Of a DNA stretch of 64,000 nucleotides, positions 1-11,363 are shown one piece after another (the first letter of the stretch is position 1; each line of letters begins with the position of its first letter). The DNA is from Cymbidium sinense (Eukaryota > Streptophyta > Magnoliopsida > Asparagales > Orchidaceae), in contig CM038214.1 in assembly GCA_021442155.1 (NCBI GenBank), positions 25,011,808-25,075,807 on the forward strand, read 5' to 3'. Made by a program: the position numbers and the translations under genes. Under the pieces are notes generated by a model, which had not been told where the DNA came from, did no database searches, and worked only from the letters and a program-made list of their open reading frames with translations.

Positions 1-546
1 ATCTGATCTAGCCTTTATCAAAGTCTAGAGTTTTTTCAAGTATAATTAGAACCTTTAAAACCAATATCAATCAAATTACAATCAAAGATTATATTAGAAA
101 ATTCTTCCATGGAATGAATCTTAGGAGAGCAACCACCACTTCATTTAGAAGTGAATGAAATAGTGTTGAAATCACAACCAACCAACCAAGGTTTATTGAT
201 AGAGGTAGAAAATTCCTCAAATTATCCTAAGGAAGATTTCTTCCAGATCTAAGCCCAAAACATAATAATCACCATAAGAGATTTGAGCAATGACAACTTG
301 ATGAAAATCATTAAGAATAGAAACCTTTACAAAGTTATTCCAAAAGCACCCAATCTATTTCTGACATTAGAAAAAAAATTATTGAAATCAATCATTCTAG
401 CAACATGGTTAATTTTGTTAACATGAACAAGAGGCTATACAAAAAATAAGTAAAGAAATATTATGAATATGACAAAGATTTCTAATATAGTTACAAATAG
501 AGAGGGTACCAATCCCTCTAACATTCCAAACAATAAAATTAAACAT
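1..546 (-). pseudogene. LINE A ORF2 relic: N-terminal endonuclease part
   Basis: Reading starts at the ATG complementary to 544-546 and gives MFNFIVWNVRGIG, the first motif of the L1 apurinic/apyrimidinic-like endonuclease. Further on, KPWLVGCDFNTI (about 190-155) matches the catalytic Asp/Asn motif. The same two motifs occur at 54591 and about 54200 in LINE E. Several stops lie between them. The rest of ORF2 would continue to the left of the window. Confidence 0.82.
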
Positions 547-616
547 ACAGAAATAAAAATGGGTTAAGAAAAGGTTAATTAAGAGAGGAGAGGAAGGTCA
601 TAGTCATTCTCATGTT

Positions 617-1730
617 TCAAGGCAATTTGGGAGGGAAATGTTTAACATTTTTTTTTTTTTTAGCATGATAAGTTTGGAAACCATTTTCTTTTCCCATATA
701 ATCATCATCCAAGGATGATTTAGCAACATCGGTCACATATTTAGGAGAAATCTCTTCATTAGAAATGAGTTCTCCTACTTCCAAGACATTAGAATTTATT
801 AAAGTCAAATGAGCATAAAGAATTGTAATAGAGGGAGCAAAATCATATTTATTTAGAGGCAAGTGTGAACACCAAGCCCTTTCTTTTCATTATCCAAATT
901 ATTAGACAAAGCCAAATCTTTATGAGAATATAAATCATCCTAAATCTAGAAAATAGAATTGGTTTTTTCAACCTGATTATCATGAGGTATTAAAGCCATA
1001 TTCTGCATTGAATTTGAATGATGCATAACATTAATATCCTCATTTATATTCTCAATGAAAGCTTCATTTTCATCAATAAAAGCCAACAAGGATGGAGGGA
1101 TTGAATGGAGGAAATAGAATTGTCATCCAAAAGTTTAGAAAAACTATTATTGTTCATATTAGAAGCCTTCAATTGCACAGAAGAAGTAAGAGGTAAAATA
1201 GCCTTATTAGGAACATTCAAAAATTCCTTTTTTTGAAGTAGCTTTTTGATATTTAATAGTGATCAGCCTAGGGTTAGGAATAAAAGTTTCCTTAACTGGG
1301 ATTTTCTTTTTTAGGTGAGGATGAAGAATGAAATATTCAAAATTATTGTGCCAGTGAATTTTATAGTGAGAACAAAAAATAGGGAAATTTTCAAATTCAA
1401 TTCTTTATATATAACCATAATTTTTAAATCCCATCCAGATTTCTTTAGGTTGTTTCTTGGTAATGTCTAATTAAACAAGGAGTCTAGCCATTAAGGATGA
1501 GATTTCGTAGTCGTTGCCTGATCAATTTGCAATGGCGGGCCAAATAAAGCACCCATAGCAAATAAGAATTAATGGTTAATAAAATGAATTCGCATATTGG
1601 GGAGAGAAATCAAAACTGGAATGACTTTGAATGATTTTGAAGCTGTCAAAGCCAGGTTAGTTGATGCCCTAGTAGGATCCATAGGATCTTTCAATTTTCC
1701 CCAAGGAATCAATAGGGTCAATAGGGTAGA
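617..1730 (-). pseudogene. LINE A ORF1 relic (gag-like nucleic-acid-binding protein)
   Basis: ORF1 of plant L1 elements encodes an RNA-binding protein with an N-terminal DUF4283 domain and a CCHC zinc knuckle. Here the N-terminal half of DUF4283 appears to be missing; the part following the domain core is readable in broken frames around 1600-1430. The knuckle at about 1330-1385 reads C-S-H-Y-K-I-H-W-H, ending in Tyr where Cys is expected, so two of its three Cys are replaced by Tyr. An acidic, Asn/Ser-rich tail follows to 617. Its last 81 codons (862-617) are open, but only as the tail of a broken gene. Confidence 0.8.
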
Positions 1731-1915
1731 CGCCAAGCCATTGCGTCACTACAATGAAGACACAAAATAGGCCAGTGATCATAGATTCAAGAAGGAATAT
1801 AGTGAGAATCACACAAAATAGTAGGCAAATAGCAGCCAGAAAGCTAAAAATGAGAGGGGGAAAGGGAAATCGCAAGAGCACGAGGACGAGGGCTCAAGCA
1901 ATAATTTTCTTGGGT

Positions 1916-3210
1916 TTATGGGTTTCAGTTTAGGGTTTAGGTTTAGTTTAGGTTTAAGTTTAGGTTTAGGGTTTAGGGTTTAGGTTTAGGTTTAGGGTTT
2001 AGGTTTTGGTTTAGGTTTATATTTAATTTAGGTTTAGATTTAGGTTAAGTTTAAGTTTAATTTTTGGTTTAAGTTTAGGTTTAAGTTTAGGTTTAGGTTT
2101 AGGTTTATTAGTTTATATTTAGGTTTAGTTTAAACTTTAGAGTTTAGAAACTTAAGTTTAGGTTTAAATTTAGTTTAGTTTAGAGTTTAGGTTTAGGTTT
2201 AACTTAAAGTTTAGGATTTAAAACTTTAGGTTTATAGTTTAAGTTTAAGTTTAGGTTAGTTAGGTTTAGTTTAAGTTTAGTTTAGGTTAGGTTTAGGATT
2301 AGTTTAGAGTTTAGTTTAGGTATAAGTTTAGGTTAGGTTTAGTTTTAGGTTTATGTTTAAGTTTAAGTTTAAAACTTCTTATTTAAGTTTAAATTTAGAG
2401 GTTTAAGTTTAGGTTTAAGTTTAGGGGTTTTTTAGAGTTTAGGTTTTTAGTTTAGGTTTAAGTTTAGTTAGTTAGGTTTAAGTTCAAGTTTAGTTTTAGG
2501 TTTAGGTCAGTTAAGTTTAATTTTAGGTTAAAACTTATTTAGAGTTTAGGGTTTAAGTTTTGTTTAGGTTTAGGTTTTATTTTAGGTTTAGGTTCAGTTT
2601 TAAGGTTAGGTTTAGGGTTTAAGTTTAGGTTTAGGTTTAGGTTTTAGATTTAGGTTTAGGTTTAGGTTTAAAATTTAGTTTAGGTTTTTAGTTTGAGTTT
2701 AGGTTAGTTTAGGGTTTATATTTAGTTTTAAGTTTAGTTTAGGTTTTAGGTTTATTTTAGTTTATCTTTAAAGTTTAGTTTTAGTCAGTTTTAGTTTAGG
2801 TTTAGTTTAGGTTTGATTTAGGGTTTAATTTAGTTTAGAGTGATTTAGTTTAATTTATTTAGTTTAGGAGGTTAGTTTTTAGTTTAAGTTTTGATTTAAG
2901 TTTAGTTTATGTTTTATGGTTTATAGTTTATGGTTTAGGTTTATTTAGTTTAGGGTTTAGGGTTTAGTAGTTTAGGGTTTTAGGGTTTAGGTTTAGATTT
3001 TAGGGTTTGGGGTTTAGGGTTTAGGTTTAAGGTTTAGTTTATTTTTTGAGTTTAGTTTATGGTTTTAGGTTTAGGGTTTATAGTTTATATTTTAGTTTAG
3101 GTTTAGGTTTATTAGGTTTAAGGCTTTAGGGTTTAGTATTTGGTTTTTTTAGGGTTTAGGTTTAGGTTTTGTTTTGGTTTAGGTTTTGGTTTAGGGTTTA
3201 GGTTTAAAAT
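1916..3210 (+). repeat. TTTAGG/TTTAAG hexamer array grading into TTTAGGG
   Basis: About 1.3 kb of TTTAGG and TTTAAG words with TTTAGTTTAGG interruptions. From about 2930 it grades into mixed TTTAGGG heptamers. The + strand has almost no C. The same hexamer-type block follows LINE C at 24026-24900, so it belongs to a duplicated composite unit. No gene seen. Confidence 0.9.
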
Positions 3211-3555
3211 AGAGAACAAATTTATATTCAACATTTCTTCTTTTGATTTCACCAACCAAGTAAAAGTTTTCTAAGACACAATGACATGGATTCATTAAAA
3301 TCAAAACCAGATAACTAAGATTCTTTATAAGCAGTCGGATTTTTTTCCCATCGAACCACCTCTTGAAGCGATCCCCATCATGTCCCGATCTATCCATCCT
3401 GATGACCCGGTTGTAACCTCCATCGCCTCGCCTCCATGCACCACCACCCACCATGATCTCCATATCCACACCTCAGATCCCCACCACCACCTAACCACTA
3501 CCTCTACCTATTTAAGCTTTAGTTGACATGTTCATTCAAGGTTTGACCCATTATT
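3211..3555 (-). pseudogene. GRP gene 3' fragment, copy 1
   Basis: Truncated copy of the 3' part of a glycine-rich RNA-binding protein gene (GRP7/GRP8-like family, RRM plus Gly-rich tail). Sense order: a relic of the end of the RRM next to the telomeric junction (about 3555), a Gly-rich coding relic (about 3520-3340), then 3' UTR to 3211. Identified by alignment with copies 7 and 8, where the protein is readable. The 3' UTR is shortened relative to other copies. Frames are broken throughout; the 92-codon open frame at 3469-3191 is not the gene frame. Confidence 0.8.
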
Positions 3556-4078
3556 AGGGTTTAGGTTTAAGTTTAGGTTTTAGGGTTTAGGTTTATTTTT
3601 TATTTATTTAGTTTCTTCAGGTTTATGTTTAAGGTTTAAGGCTTAGGGTTTAGGGTTAGGCTTTAGGGTTTATGGTTTATGGTTTAGGGTTTTAGGGTTT
3701 AGGGTTTAGGTTTAGGGTTTAGAGCTTAGGGTTTAGGGTTTAGTGTTTAATCTTTAAGGTTCGGGTTTTTTAGGGTTTAGGGTTTAGGGTTTAGTGTTAG
3801 GCTTTAGGGTTTTGGGTTCTTATGGTTTAAGGTTTAGGGTTTAGGGTTAGCTTATGGTTTAGGCTTAGTTTAGGGTTTAGAGTTTAGGGATTAGGGTTTT
3901 AGGGTTTAGGATTTAGGGTTTAGGGTTTAGAGTTTAGAGTTTAGGGTTTAGCGTTTAGGGTTTGGGTTTTGGGTTTAGAGTTTAGGGTTCATGGTTTAGG
4001 ATATAGGGTTTAGGGTTTAGGATTTAAGGTTTAGGGTTTAGGGTTTTATTTATTTATTTATTTTATTATTTTTTTAAA
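3556..4078 (+). repeat. Degenerate TTTAGGG telomere-like block
   Basis: About 0.5 kb of TTTAGGG heptamers with frequent single-base variants (TTTAGAG, TTTATGG, TTTAGTG). Perfect runs are only a few units long. No gene seen. Confidence 0.92.
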
Positions 4079-5056
4079 ATTAAGTAAATCGGTAGGTTCA
4101 AGTTTATTTAGATTATTTTTTATTTATTTTAGTTTATTTTTTATTTTATTTAGTTTAGATTATTTATTTTATTTTAGGTTTTTATTTAGTTTATTTTTTA
4201 GGATAGGTTTAGGTTTAGGTTTATTTTTTTAGTTTAGTTTATTTTTATTTTTTTAGGTTTAAGTTTTATTTTATTTTAGGTTTATGTTTAGGTTATTATT
4301 ATATTTTTTTAAGTTTAGGTTTTAGGTTTTTATTTTAGTTTTATTTTTAAGTTTTCTTTTTACTTTAGTTTTAGTTTATTTTTAGTTTATTTTATTTTAT
4401 TTAGATTAGGTTTAGGTTTAGGTTTAGTTTATTTTCGGTTTAGGTTTCATTTATTTTAGTTGAGTTCATTTTAGTTTAGGTTTAGATTTATTTTATTTTT
4501 ATTATAGATTTTTGTTTATTTTAGTTTAGGGTTTTTTTATTAATTTTTAGGTTTATTTTCTAGGTTTAAGTGTTTATTTAGTTTTTATTTTATTTTATTT
4601 TAGGTTTATTTTATTCTTATTTTAGGTATAATTTTATTTTATTTAGGTTTTTTTATTTTTTAGTTTTATTTAGGTTTTTGTTTAGTTTATTTAAGTTATA
4701 TTTTTATTTTTTTTAAATTTTATTTTCTATTTAGGTTTAGGTTTAAGTTTCTATTTTTGTTTATTTTATTTTATTTATTTTATTTTATTTTGGTTTAGGT
4801 TTTTTTATTTATTTTATTTTATTTTGGTTTAGGTTTTTTTATTTATTTTATTTTTAGTTTTTTATTTAGTTTAGGTTTAGGTTTTTAGCTTTTTAGGGTT
4901 TAGGGTTTCGGGTTTCAAGTTAGTTTAGGGTTTAGGGTTTAGGGTTTAAGGATTAGGGGGTTTTTTATAGTTTAGGGGTTTAGGGTTTACGATTTAGGTT
5001 TTTTTTCGGGTTCAGGTTTTAGTTTAGGGTTTAGGATTTTTGGTTTCTTTTATAAA
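4079..5056 (+). repeat. Tagged T/A-rich satellite monomer plus short TTTAGGG block
   Basis: Opens with the tag TAAGTAAATCGGTAGG (about 4081-4096), continues as T/A-rich words (TTTATTTTAGG, TTTAGTTTATTTT) to about 4885, then returns to TTTAGGG up to the next GRP copy. The word order matches the other tagged blocks, for example 26168-26950. Only T, A and G are common on the + strand. No gene seen. Confidence 0.85.
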
Positions 5057-5487
5057 AGAGAACAAGTTCATATTCAATATTTCTTGTTTTTGATTTCATT
5101 AACCAAGTAACAAGCTAATTTTTCTAAGACACAAGAGACAATATTGATAAACAATGAGCATGCATAGAGCAAATCAAAATCTGTAGATAACTTGAATCAT
5201 TTCTACTATAAAGACATAGTTTGATAAGTAACAAATCGGATCGATCATTCTTCAATTTCTCCAGTTCCCATCAAAATCACCTTGGCTTCTCGATTAACGG
5301 GATACACCATCATATCCTGGATCTCTCGCTTTGCCACCACTATGATTGTAACCTCCATAGCTCCTCCTACCTCCTTAACCATCACTGCTCTGACCACCAC
5401 CTCCATATCAAGTGCAGATCCCCACCACTTTTTGTGATAGCCTTAGTTATCTAGATATGGTGATGCTTTAGGTTTAGAGCATTCTTA
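5057..5487 (-). pseudogene. GRP gene 3' fragment, copy 2
   Basis: About 430 bp with the standard layout: telomeric junction ending ATTCTTAGGG on the + strand, Gly-rich coding relic with GGTGGT-type codons in sense, stop region near 5250, and a 3' UTR ending at the AGAGAACAA landmark (about 5057). Starts about 1.85 kb after copy 1, close to the copy 5 to copy 6 and copy 7 to copy 8 spacings. Not functional; the plus-strand open frame 5221-5454 is an antisense shadow. Confidence 0.85.
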
Positions 5488-7060
5488 GGGTTTAGGTGTA
5501 GGTTTATTAGGTTTTAGGGTTTAGGTTTCTTTTTTAATTTATTTAGTTACTTTAAGTTTAGGTTTAGGATTTGGTGTTTTTGGTTTAAGTGTTGGGTTAG
5601 GGTTTAGGGTTTTGGGTTTATAGTTTAAATTCTTAGGGTTTATGCTTTTAAGATTTAAGGTTTAGGGTTAAGGTTTAGGGTTTAGTGTTTAGGTTTTAGG
5701 GTTTAGGATTTTTAGGGTTTAGAGTTTTGGGTTTAGGGTTTAGATTTTTTTTTTTAGGGTTTAAGTTTAGGTTTAGGGTTTAGTTTACTAAAGAGTTTAT
5801 GGTTTTGAGTTTAGGGTTTAGGGTTTAGGGTTTAGGGTTTAGGGTTATTAATTTAGGTTTAAGGTTTAGGGTTTAGAGTTTATGGTTTTTTAGGGTTTAG
5901 GTTTTAGGGTTTTAGGGTTTAGGATTTAAGGTTTAGGCTTGTTTAAGGTTTAGGGTTTAGGGTTTAACATTGTAGGTTTAGGGTTTAGGCTATAGAGTTT
6001 TATTTGTGGTTTAAGATTTAGGTTTAGGCTTATCATTTGGGTTTATAGTTTAGGGTTTTATTTAAAACAAAGTTATGTAATAGGTTTTATTTTAGTTTAT
6101 TTTCTATTTATTTTAGTTTATTTTACTTTTATTTTTATTTAGTTTAGTTTATTTATATTAGTTTTTTATTTTAGTTTAGTTTTTTGTTTATTTTTTTGGT
6201 TTAGGTTTTATTTGGTTTAGGTTTAGGTTTTATTTTATTTTTTAGGTTTATTTTAAGTTTTATTTTTTAGTTTAGGCAGGTTTAATTTTATTTTATTTTG
6301 TTTATTTAGTTTAGTTTAGGTTTAGTTTATTTATTTTAGGTTTATTTTATTTTAGTTTAGTTTATTTTAGTTTAGGTTTAGGTTTATTTTATTTTTTATT
6401 GTTTAGTTTTTTTAAGTTTTGTGTTTATGTATTATTTTTATTTATTTTTGGTTTTATTTTATATTTAATTTTTTTAGGTTTAGGTTTTATTTGATCTTAG
6501 GTTTATTATTTTATTTTAGGTTTAGTTTTATTTTATTTAGGTTTTTTAATTTTTAGGTTTATTTTATTTTTTGTTTAGTTTAGGTTTTTAATTATTCTAT
6601 GTTAGTTTATTTTTTTTTCTATTTTATGTTTAGGTTCTGGTTAGGTTTAGGTTTAGGTTTTAGTTTATGTTTTTAGTTAATTTTATTTTATTTTTTATTT
6701 AGGTTTAAGATTTAGGGTTTAGGATTTAGGGTTTATGGTTTACGGTTTTAGCATTTAGGGTTTAGGGTTTTTTTTATTATTTTTTTTGGGTTTAGGTTTT
6801 ATTATTTAGGTTTAGGATTAGTTTAGTTTTAGTTTTATTAGTTGGTTTGTTAATTGTTTTTTTGGATAAGGGTCAATGTTTAGGATGTAGAATTGTTTGA
6901 GTTTAGGGTTTAGTGTTTAGTGTTTAAGGTTTAGGTTTTAGGTTTAGGGTTTAGGTTTTATTTTAGGGTTTGGGGTTTAGGTTTTCTTTTTTACTTTAGA
7001 GTTTAGGGTTTAGGGTTAGTTCTAGGGTTTAATGTCTTTTTATCTCTTAATTTTTAAAAA
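5488..7060 (+). repeat. Telomere-like block, T/A-rich block, telomere-like block
   Basis: TTTAGGG-type DNA to about 6062, including about five consecutive exact heptamers near 5811-5845. A T/A-rich block with an eroded tag (AAAGTTATGTAATAGG, about 6070) follows to about 6710. Mixed TTTAGGG words then run to about 7050. No gene seen. Confidence 0.88.
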
Positions 7061-7885
7061 TATTAAGTAAATTGGTAGGTTTAAGTTTATTTAGTTTACT
7101 TTTTATTTATTTTAGTTTATTTCATTTTTTATTTTTATTTAATTTAGTTTATTTATTTTAGTTTATTTTTTAGGGTTTTGGTTTAGATTTATTTTTTTAA
7201 TTTAGTTTTTTTATTTTATTTTTTAGGTTTAGGTTTTATGTTTTATTTTTAGGTTTAGGTTTAGGTTTTTATTTAATTTTTTAGGATTAGGTTTTAGTTT
7301 TGATTTTAGGTTTAGTTTTAGGTTTTATTTTTTAGTTTAGGGTTTAGGGTTTTAAAAAAAATTAAGTAAATTAGTAGGTTTAGGTTTATTTAATTTATTT
7401 AGTATATTTATATGTATTTTAGATTATTTTATTTTATTTTATTTAGTTTATTTTATTTTTATTTAGTTTAGTTTTTTATATTAGGTTTATTTATTTTAGT
7501 TTATGTTTTTTTCATTTTAGCTTATTTTTTAGGTTTAGGTTTAGGTTTAGGTTTTAGTTTATTTTTATTTTTTATTTTATTTTATTTTTAATTTAAGTTT
7601 ATTTTTTTATTATTAGGTTTAGGTTTAGGTTTTTTATTTTATTTTTTTTTTTAAGTTGGGTTTTGGTTTTATTTTAGGTTTTATTTTTTACTTTAGGTTT
7701 AGGTTTATTTTATTTAGTTTATTTTATTTTGTTTAGGTTTAGGGTTTGGGTTTAGGGTTTAGGTTTTAGTTTAGGTTTAGGTTTAGTATGGGTTTAGGGT
7801 TTGTGGTTTTAGGTTTAGGTTTAGGGTTTATTTTTTAGGTTTAGGTTTGTTTTTGGTTTAGTTTAAGGTTTTTTGATTTTTTTTT
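7061..7885 (+). repeat. Two adjacent tagged T/A-rich monomers
   Basis: Tags at about 7062-7080 (TTAAGTAAATTGGTAGG) and 7361-7380 (TTAAGTAAATTAGTAGG) lie only 300 bp apart, so the first monomer is internally deleted. T/A-rich words run to about 7735, then a short TTTAGGG-like stretch. No gene seen. Confidence 0.85.
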
Positions 7886-8160
7886 AAAGATATTACTCAA
7901 CATTTGTTCTTTTTGATTTCATCGACTAGGTAACACACCATGTTTTCTAAGACATTTAACATAGATAAAAATGAGCTTTAGAGCAAATCAAAACCAGGAT
8001 TTACAATCTCTATAAGAATAGTTTATTTAGGGTTTTTCTTATTTAATTTAACCACCTTATTTTTATATATCTTTTTTATTTATTTTTATATTTTGTAGCT
8101 TATTCTTTATTCTTTCATTTTTTTTTTTACCTCCATATTTAGGTTTTTCCTTTATACAGA
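7886..8160 (-). pseudogene. GRP gene 3' fragment, copy 3 (mostly 3' UTR)
   Basis: The 3' UTR landmarks are clear at 7890-8030 (complements of the stretches around CAACATTTGTTCTTTTTGAT and AACACACCATGTTTTCTAAG). The Gly-rich coding part beyond about 8031 is replaced by T-rich sequence with isolated remnants such as ACCTCCATAT near 8140. The most eroded of the nine copies. Confidence 0.7.
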
Positions 8161-9868
8161 TTTTATTTTATTTTATTTTTTTTAGGTTGGTTATGTTTAG
8201 GGTTATTTTAGGGTTTAGGTTTAAGTTTAGTTTAGGTTTAGGGTTTAAGTTTTCTTTATTTATTTAGGTTTAGTTTAGGGTTTAGGTTTAAGGTTTGGTG
8301 TAGGGTTAGGTTTAGGGTTTAAAATTTTTAGGGTTTATTCTTTTAGGGTTTAAGGTGTAGGGTTAGGGTTTAGTGGTTTAGGTTTATTTAGTTTAGGGTT
8401 TAGGTTTTAGGTTTAGGGTTTAGTTAGTTTAGGGTTTAGGGTTTTGATTTAGGTTTAGGTTTGGGGTTTAGAGTTTAAGTTTAGGGTTAGGTTTAGTTTA
8501 TTTTTAGTTTATTCTTTTAGGGTTTAGTTTATTTAGATTTTAGTTTATATTTAGGTTTAGGGTTTTTTATTTTAGGTTTAGGGGTTTAGTTTAGGGTTTT
8601 ATTTAGGGTTTAGGATTAAGTTTAGGGTTTAGGTTTAGTTTAGGTTTATTTTGGTTTAGGTTTTAAGGTTTAGGTTTATAGTTTAGGTTTATAGTTTGTT
8701 TAGGTTTAGGTTTATAGTTTTTTAGAGTTTAGATTTTAGTTTAGTTTAGTTTAGTTTTTTAATATTTAGGGTTTTATTGTTTATGGTTTAGTGTTTAGGG
8801 TTTTAGGTTTATAGTTTAGGGTTTAGGTTTTAGTTAGGGTTTAGGTTTAGGGTTTAGAGTTTAGGGTTTAGGGTTATTTTAGGGTTTAGGGTTTTTAAAA
8901 CAAATTAATTTTAGTTTATTTTGTTTATTTTCTATTTATTTTAGTTTATTTACTTTTATTTTATTTAGGTTTATTTTATTTTTTATTTAAGGTTTATTTA
9001 TATAGGTTTTATTTATTTTTATTATTTAGGTTAGTTTTGGTTTAGGTTTATTTTTAGTTTTATTTATTTTATTTTATTTTTTGGTTTAGTTTTATTTTTG
9101 GTTATTACATTTAGTTTTAGGTTTTTTAATTTATTTTTAGGTTTAGTTTTAATTATTTGTTATTTTAGGTTTATTTTTTAGGTTTATTTTAGTAGGTTTG
9201 TTTTTTAGTTTATTTTATTTAGTTTAGGTTTTATTTATTTTAGTTTAGTATATTTTAGTTTAGGTTTAGGTTTATTTTATTTTGTTTATTTTATTTTATT
9301 TTAGGTGTAGTTTTTTTTTAGTTGAGGTCTTGTGTTATTTTTTATTTATTTTTTAGGTTTATTTTAGGTTTATTTTTAGTTAATTTTTTTATTTATTTCT
9401 TTTATTTTATCTTAGTTTATTTTAATTTTATTTAAGTTTAGTTTTTATTTTATTTAATTTTTTTATTTTTTAGGTTTATTTTAATTTTTTTTTTAGTATA
9501 TTTTTTGTTTATTTTATTTATTTTTATTTTTTCTATTTTATTTTATTTTTTAGGTTTTAGGTTTAGGTTTAGGTTTCAGTTTTTAGTTTATTTTATTTTA
9601 TTTATTTATTTAGGTTTAAGTTTTAGGGTTTAGGATTTAGGGTTTATGGTTTTGGGTTTTATGGTTTATGGTTTAGGGGTAGGGTTTAGTGTTTAAGGTT
9701 TAGGGTTTAGTGTTTAAGGTTTAGGGTTTACAATTTTTTTTAAACTAAATTTAGGGTTTAGGTTTAGGGTTTTAGGGTTGAGGGTTTAGGGTTTAGCACT
9801 TTGGGTTTAGTTGAAGGTTTTAGGGTTCGGAGTTTAGGATTTTTTTTTTAAATTTTTTTATTTTTTAA
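8161..9868 (+). repeat. Telomere-like and T/A-rich satellite blocks
   Basis: TTTAGGG/TTTAGG words at about 8161-8895, a T/A-rich block without a good tag at about 8896-9610, then TTTAGGG words to 9868. No gene seen. Confidence 0.88.
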
Positions 9869-11210
9869 ATTAAGTAAATTGGTAGGTTTAGGTTTATTTA
9901 GTTTATTTCATTTTTTTATTTTTATTTAGATTTATTATTATTCTTATTTAGGTTAGGTAATTTATTTAAGTTTAGGTTATTTTTATTTTAGTTTATTTTT
10001 TAGGTTTAGGTTTAGGTTTAGATTTATTTTTTTATTTAGTTTATTTTATATTTTAGGTTTAAGTTTTATGTTATATTTTTAGGATTAGGTTTAGGTTTTA
10101 ATTTTATTTTTTTAGGATTAGGTTTTAGGATTTTATTTTATGTTTATTTTTTGGTTTTATTTTTTAGTTTAGGGTTTAGGGTTTTTTTAAAAAAAATTTA
10201 AGTAAATCAATAGGTTTAGGTTATTTAGTTTATTTATAATATATTTTCTTTTATTTTATTTTAATTAGTAAATTAAATTTTATATTATTTTAGTTTAGAT
10301 TTTTTTATTTTGGTTTATTTTTTAGGTTTAGGTTCTTTTTTTTAGTTTTAGTTTTATTTTAATTTTTTAATTTAAGTTTTATATTTTATTATTAGGTTTA
10401 GGTTTAGGTTATTATTTTATTTTTTTTATGTTTAGGTTTAAGGTTTTTATTTTAGGTTTATTTTTAGGTTTTATTTTTTAGTTTAGGCTTATGTTTATTT
10501 TTAGTTTATTTTGTTTTATTTAATTTTGGTTTAGGTTTAGGTTTAGGTTGAGATTTTATTTATTTTAGTTTAATTTATTTTATTTTAGGCATAGGTTTAT
10601 TTTATTTATTTATTTTAGGATTAAGTTTTTTTTAATTTAAGGTTTAGGTGTTGTTTTTTTATTTATTTTTAGGTTTTATTGTTAGGTTTTTTTAGGTTTA
10701 GGTTTTATTTAGTTTTTATTTTATTTTATCTTCTTATTTTATTTTAGGTTTATTTTAATTTTTAGGTTTTTTATTTTAGGTTTTTTTTTTATTTTTATCT
10801 TTATTTTTTAGGTTTTATTTATTTTATTTTAGTTTAGTTTTTATTTTCTTTTATATTTTATTTTTAGGTTTAGGTTTAGGTTTAATTTTAGGTTTAATTT
10901 TCGGTTTAGGTTTAGGTTTATGTTTTAGTTTAAGTTTTTTTTTAATTTTATTTATTTATTTATTTTATTTTTTTAGGTTTAGGTTTATTTTTATTTCTTT
11001 TTAGTGTTTAGGGTTTAGGGTTTGGGGTTTAGGATTTTTTTAGGTTTAGGGTTTAGGGTTTAGGTTTTAGTTTAGGTTTAGTTTAGGTTTTAGTTTAGGG
11101 TTTAGGTTTAGGTTTTAGTTTAGGGTTTAGGTTTAGGTTTAGGGTTTAGTGAAGGTTAGGGTTTAGGGTTGTAGGTTTAGTGTTTAGGTTTTAGGGTTTA
11201 GGGATAATCT
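9869..11210 (+). repeat. Two tagged T/A-rich monomers and telomere-like block
   Basis: Tags at about 9869-9886 and 10199-10215. As at 7062/7361, the two tags are about 330 bp apart, so this short-long monomer pair recurs. T/A-rich words continue to about 10990, then TTTAGGG words to about 11210. No gene seen. Confidence 0.85.
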
Positions 11211-11363
11211 TAGTTGGGATGTTGAGAAGCTGGAAGAAAAGTTTGAAATCAGACTAGTGTTTTGGAGGAACCATAACATCAATAGGTACAACAAGACCAA
11301 CATAGACCAACTTTGTATTTCTATCTTGACTTCTTTAAGTTCACCTTAAAAATCAAATCAACC
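11211..11363. other. Unidentified non-repetitive patch inside the satellite
   Basis: About 150 bp of ordinary-complexity sequence with normal C content, flanked on both sides by TTTAGGG-like words. I found no second copy by eye. On the + strand one frame stays open for about 48 codons (about 11209-11352, beginning DNLSWDVEKLEEKFE) before a stop. I do not recognise this peptide. It could be a fragment of a gene or transposon captured during break repair, or a decayed insertion. Confidence 0.55.

Larger units (their letters stand above)
1..1915 (-). mobile_element. L1-type LINE fragment A: 5' end, ORF1 and start of ORF2
   Basis: Decayed non-LTR retrotransposon on the minus strand, running out of the window at position 1. 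In sense order it holds a 5' leader (about 1915-1750), an ORF1 relic (about 1730-617) and the start of ORF2 (546 to 1). The assignment rests on near line-by-line similarity to LINE C (22697-24025) and to the 5' part of LINE E (54000-55500). ORF1 keeps the stretch read as ISLPNMRIHF and the later DITKK motif, both also seen in the other copies. The 5' edge passes directly into telomere-like DNA at about 1915, at the same base as in LINE C, so the two are duplicates rather than independent insertions. Many stops and frameshifts; not functional. Confidence 0.9.

Noticed and set aside
1916..3210. A functional chromosome end (true telomere)
   Set aside because: Repeats are highly degenerate, interrupted by LINE and GRP sequence and internal to the window; no long uniform TTTAGGG terminal run is present.
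5221..5454. Plus-strand His/Ser-rich open frame
   Set aside because: Antisense of GRP copy 2: the His/Ser/Pro bias is the reverse complement of Gly codons.
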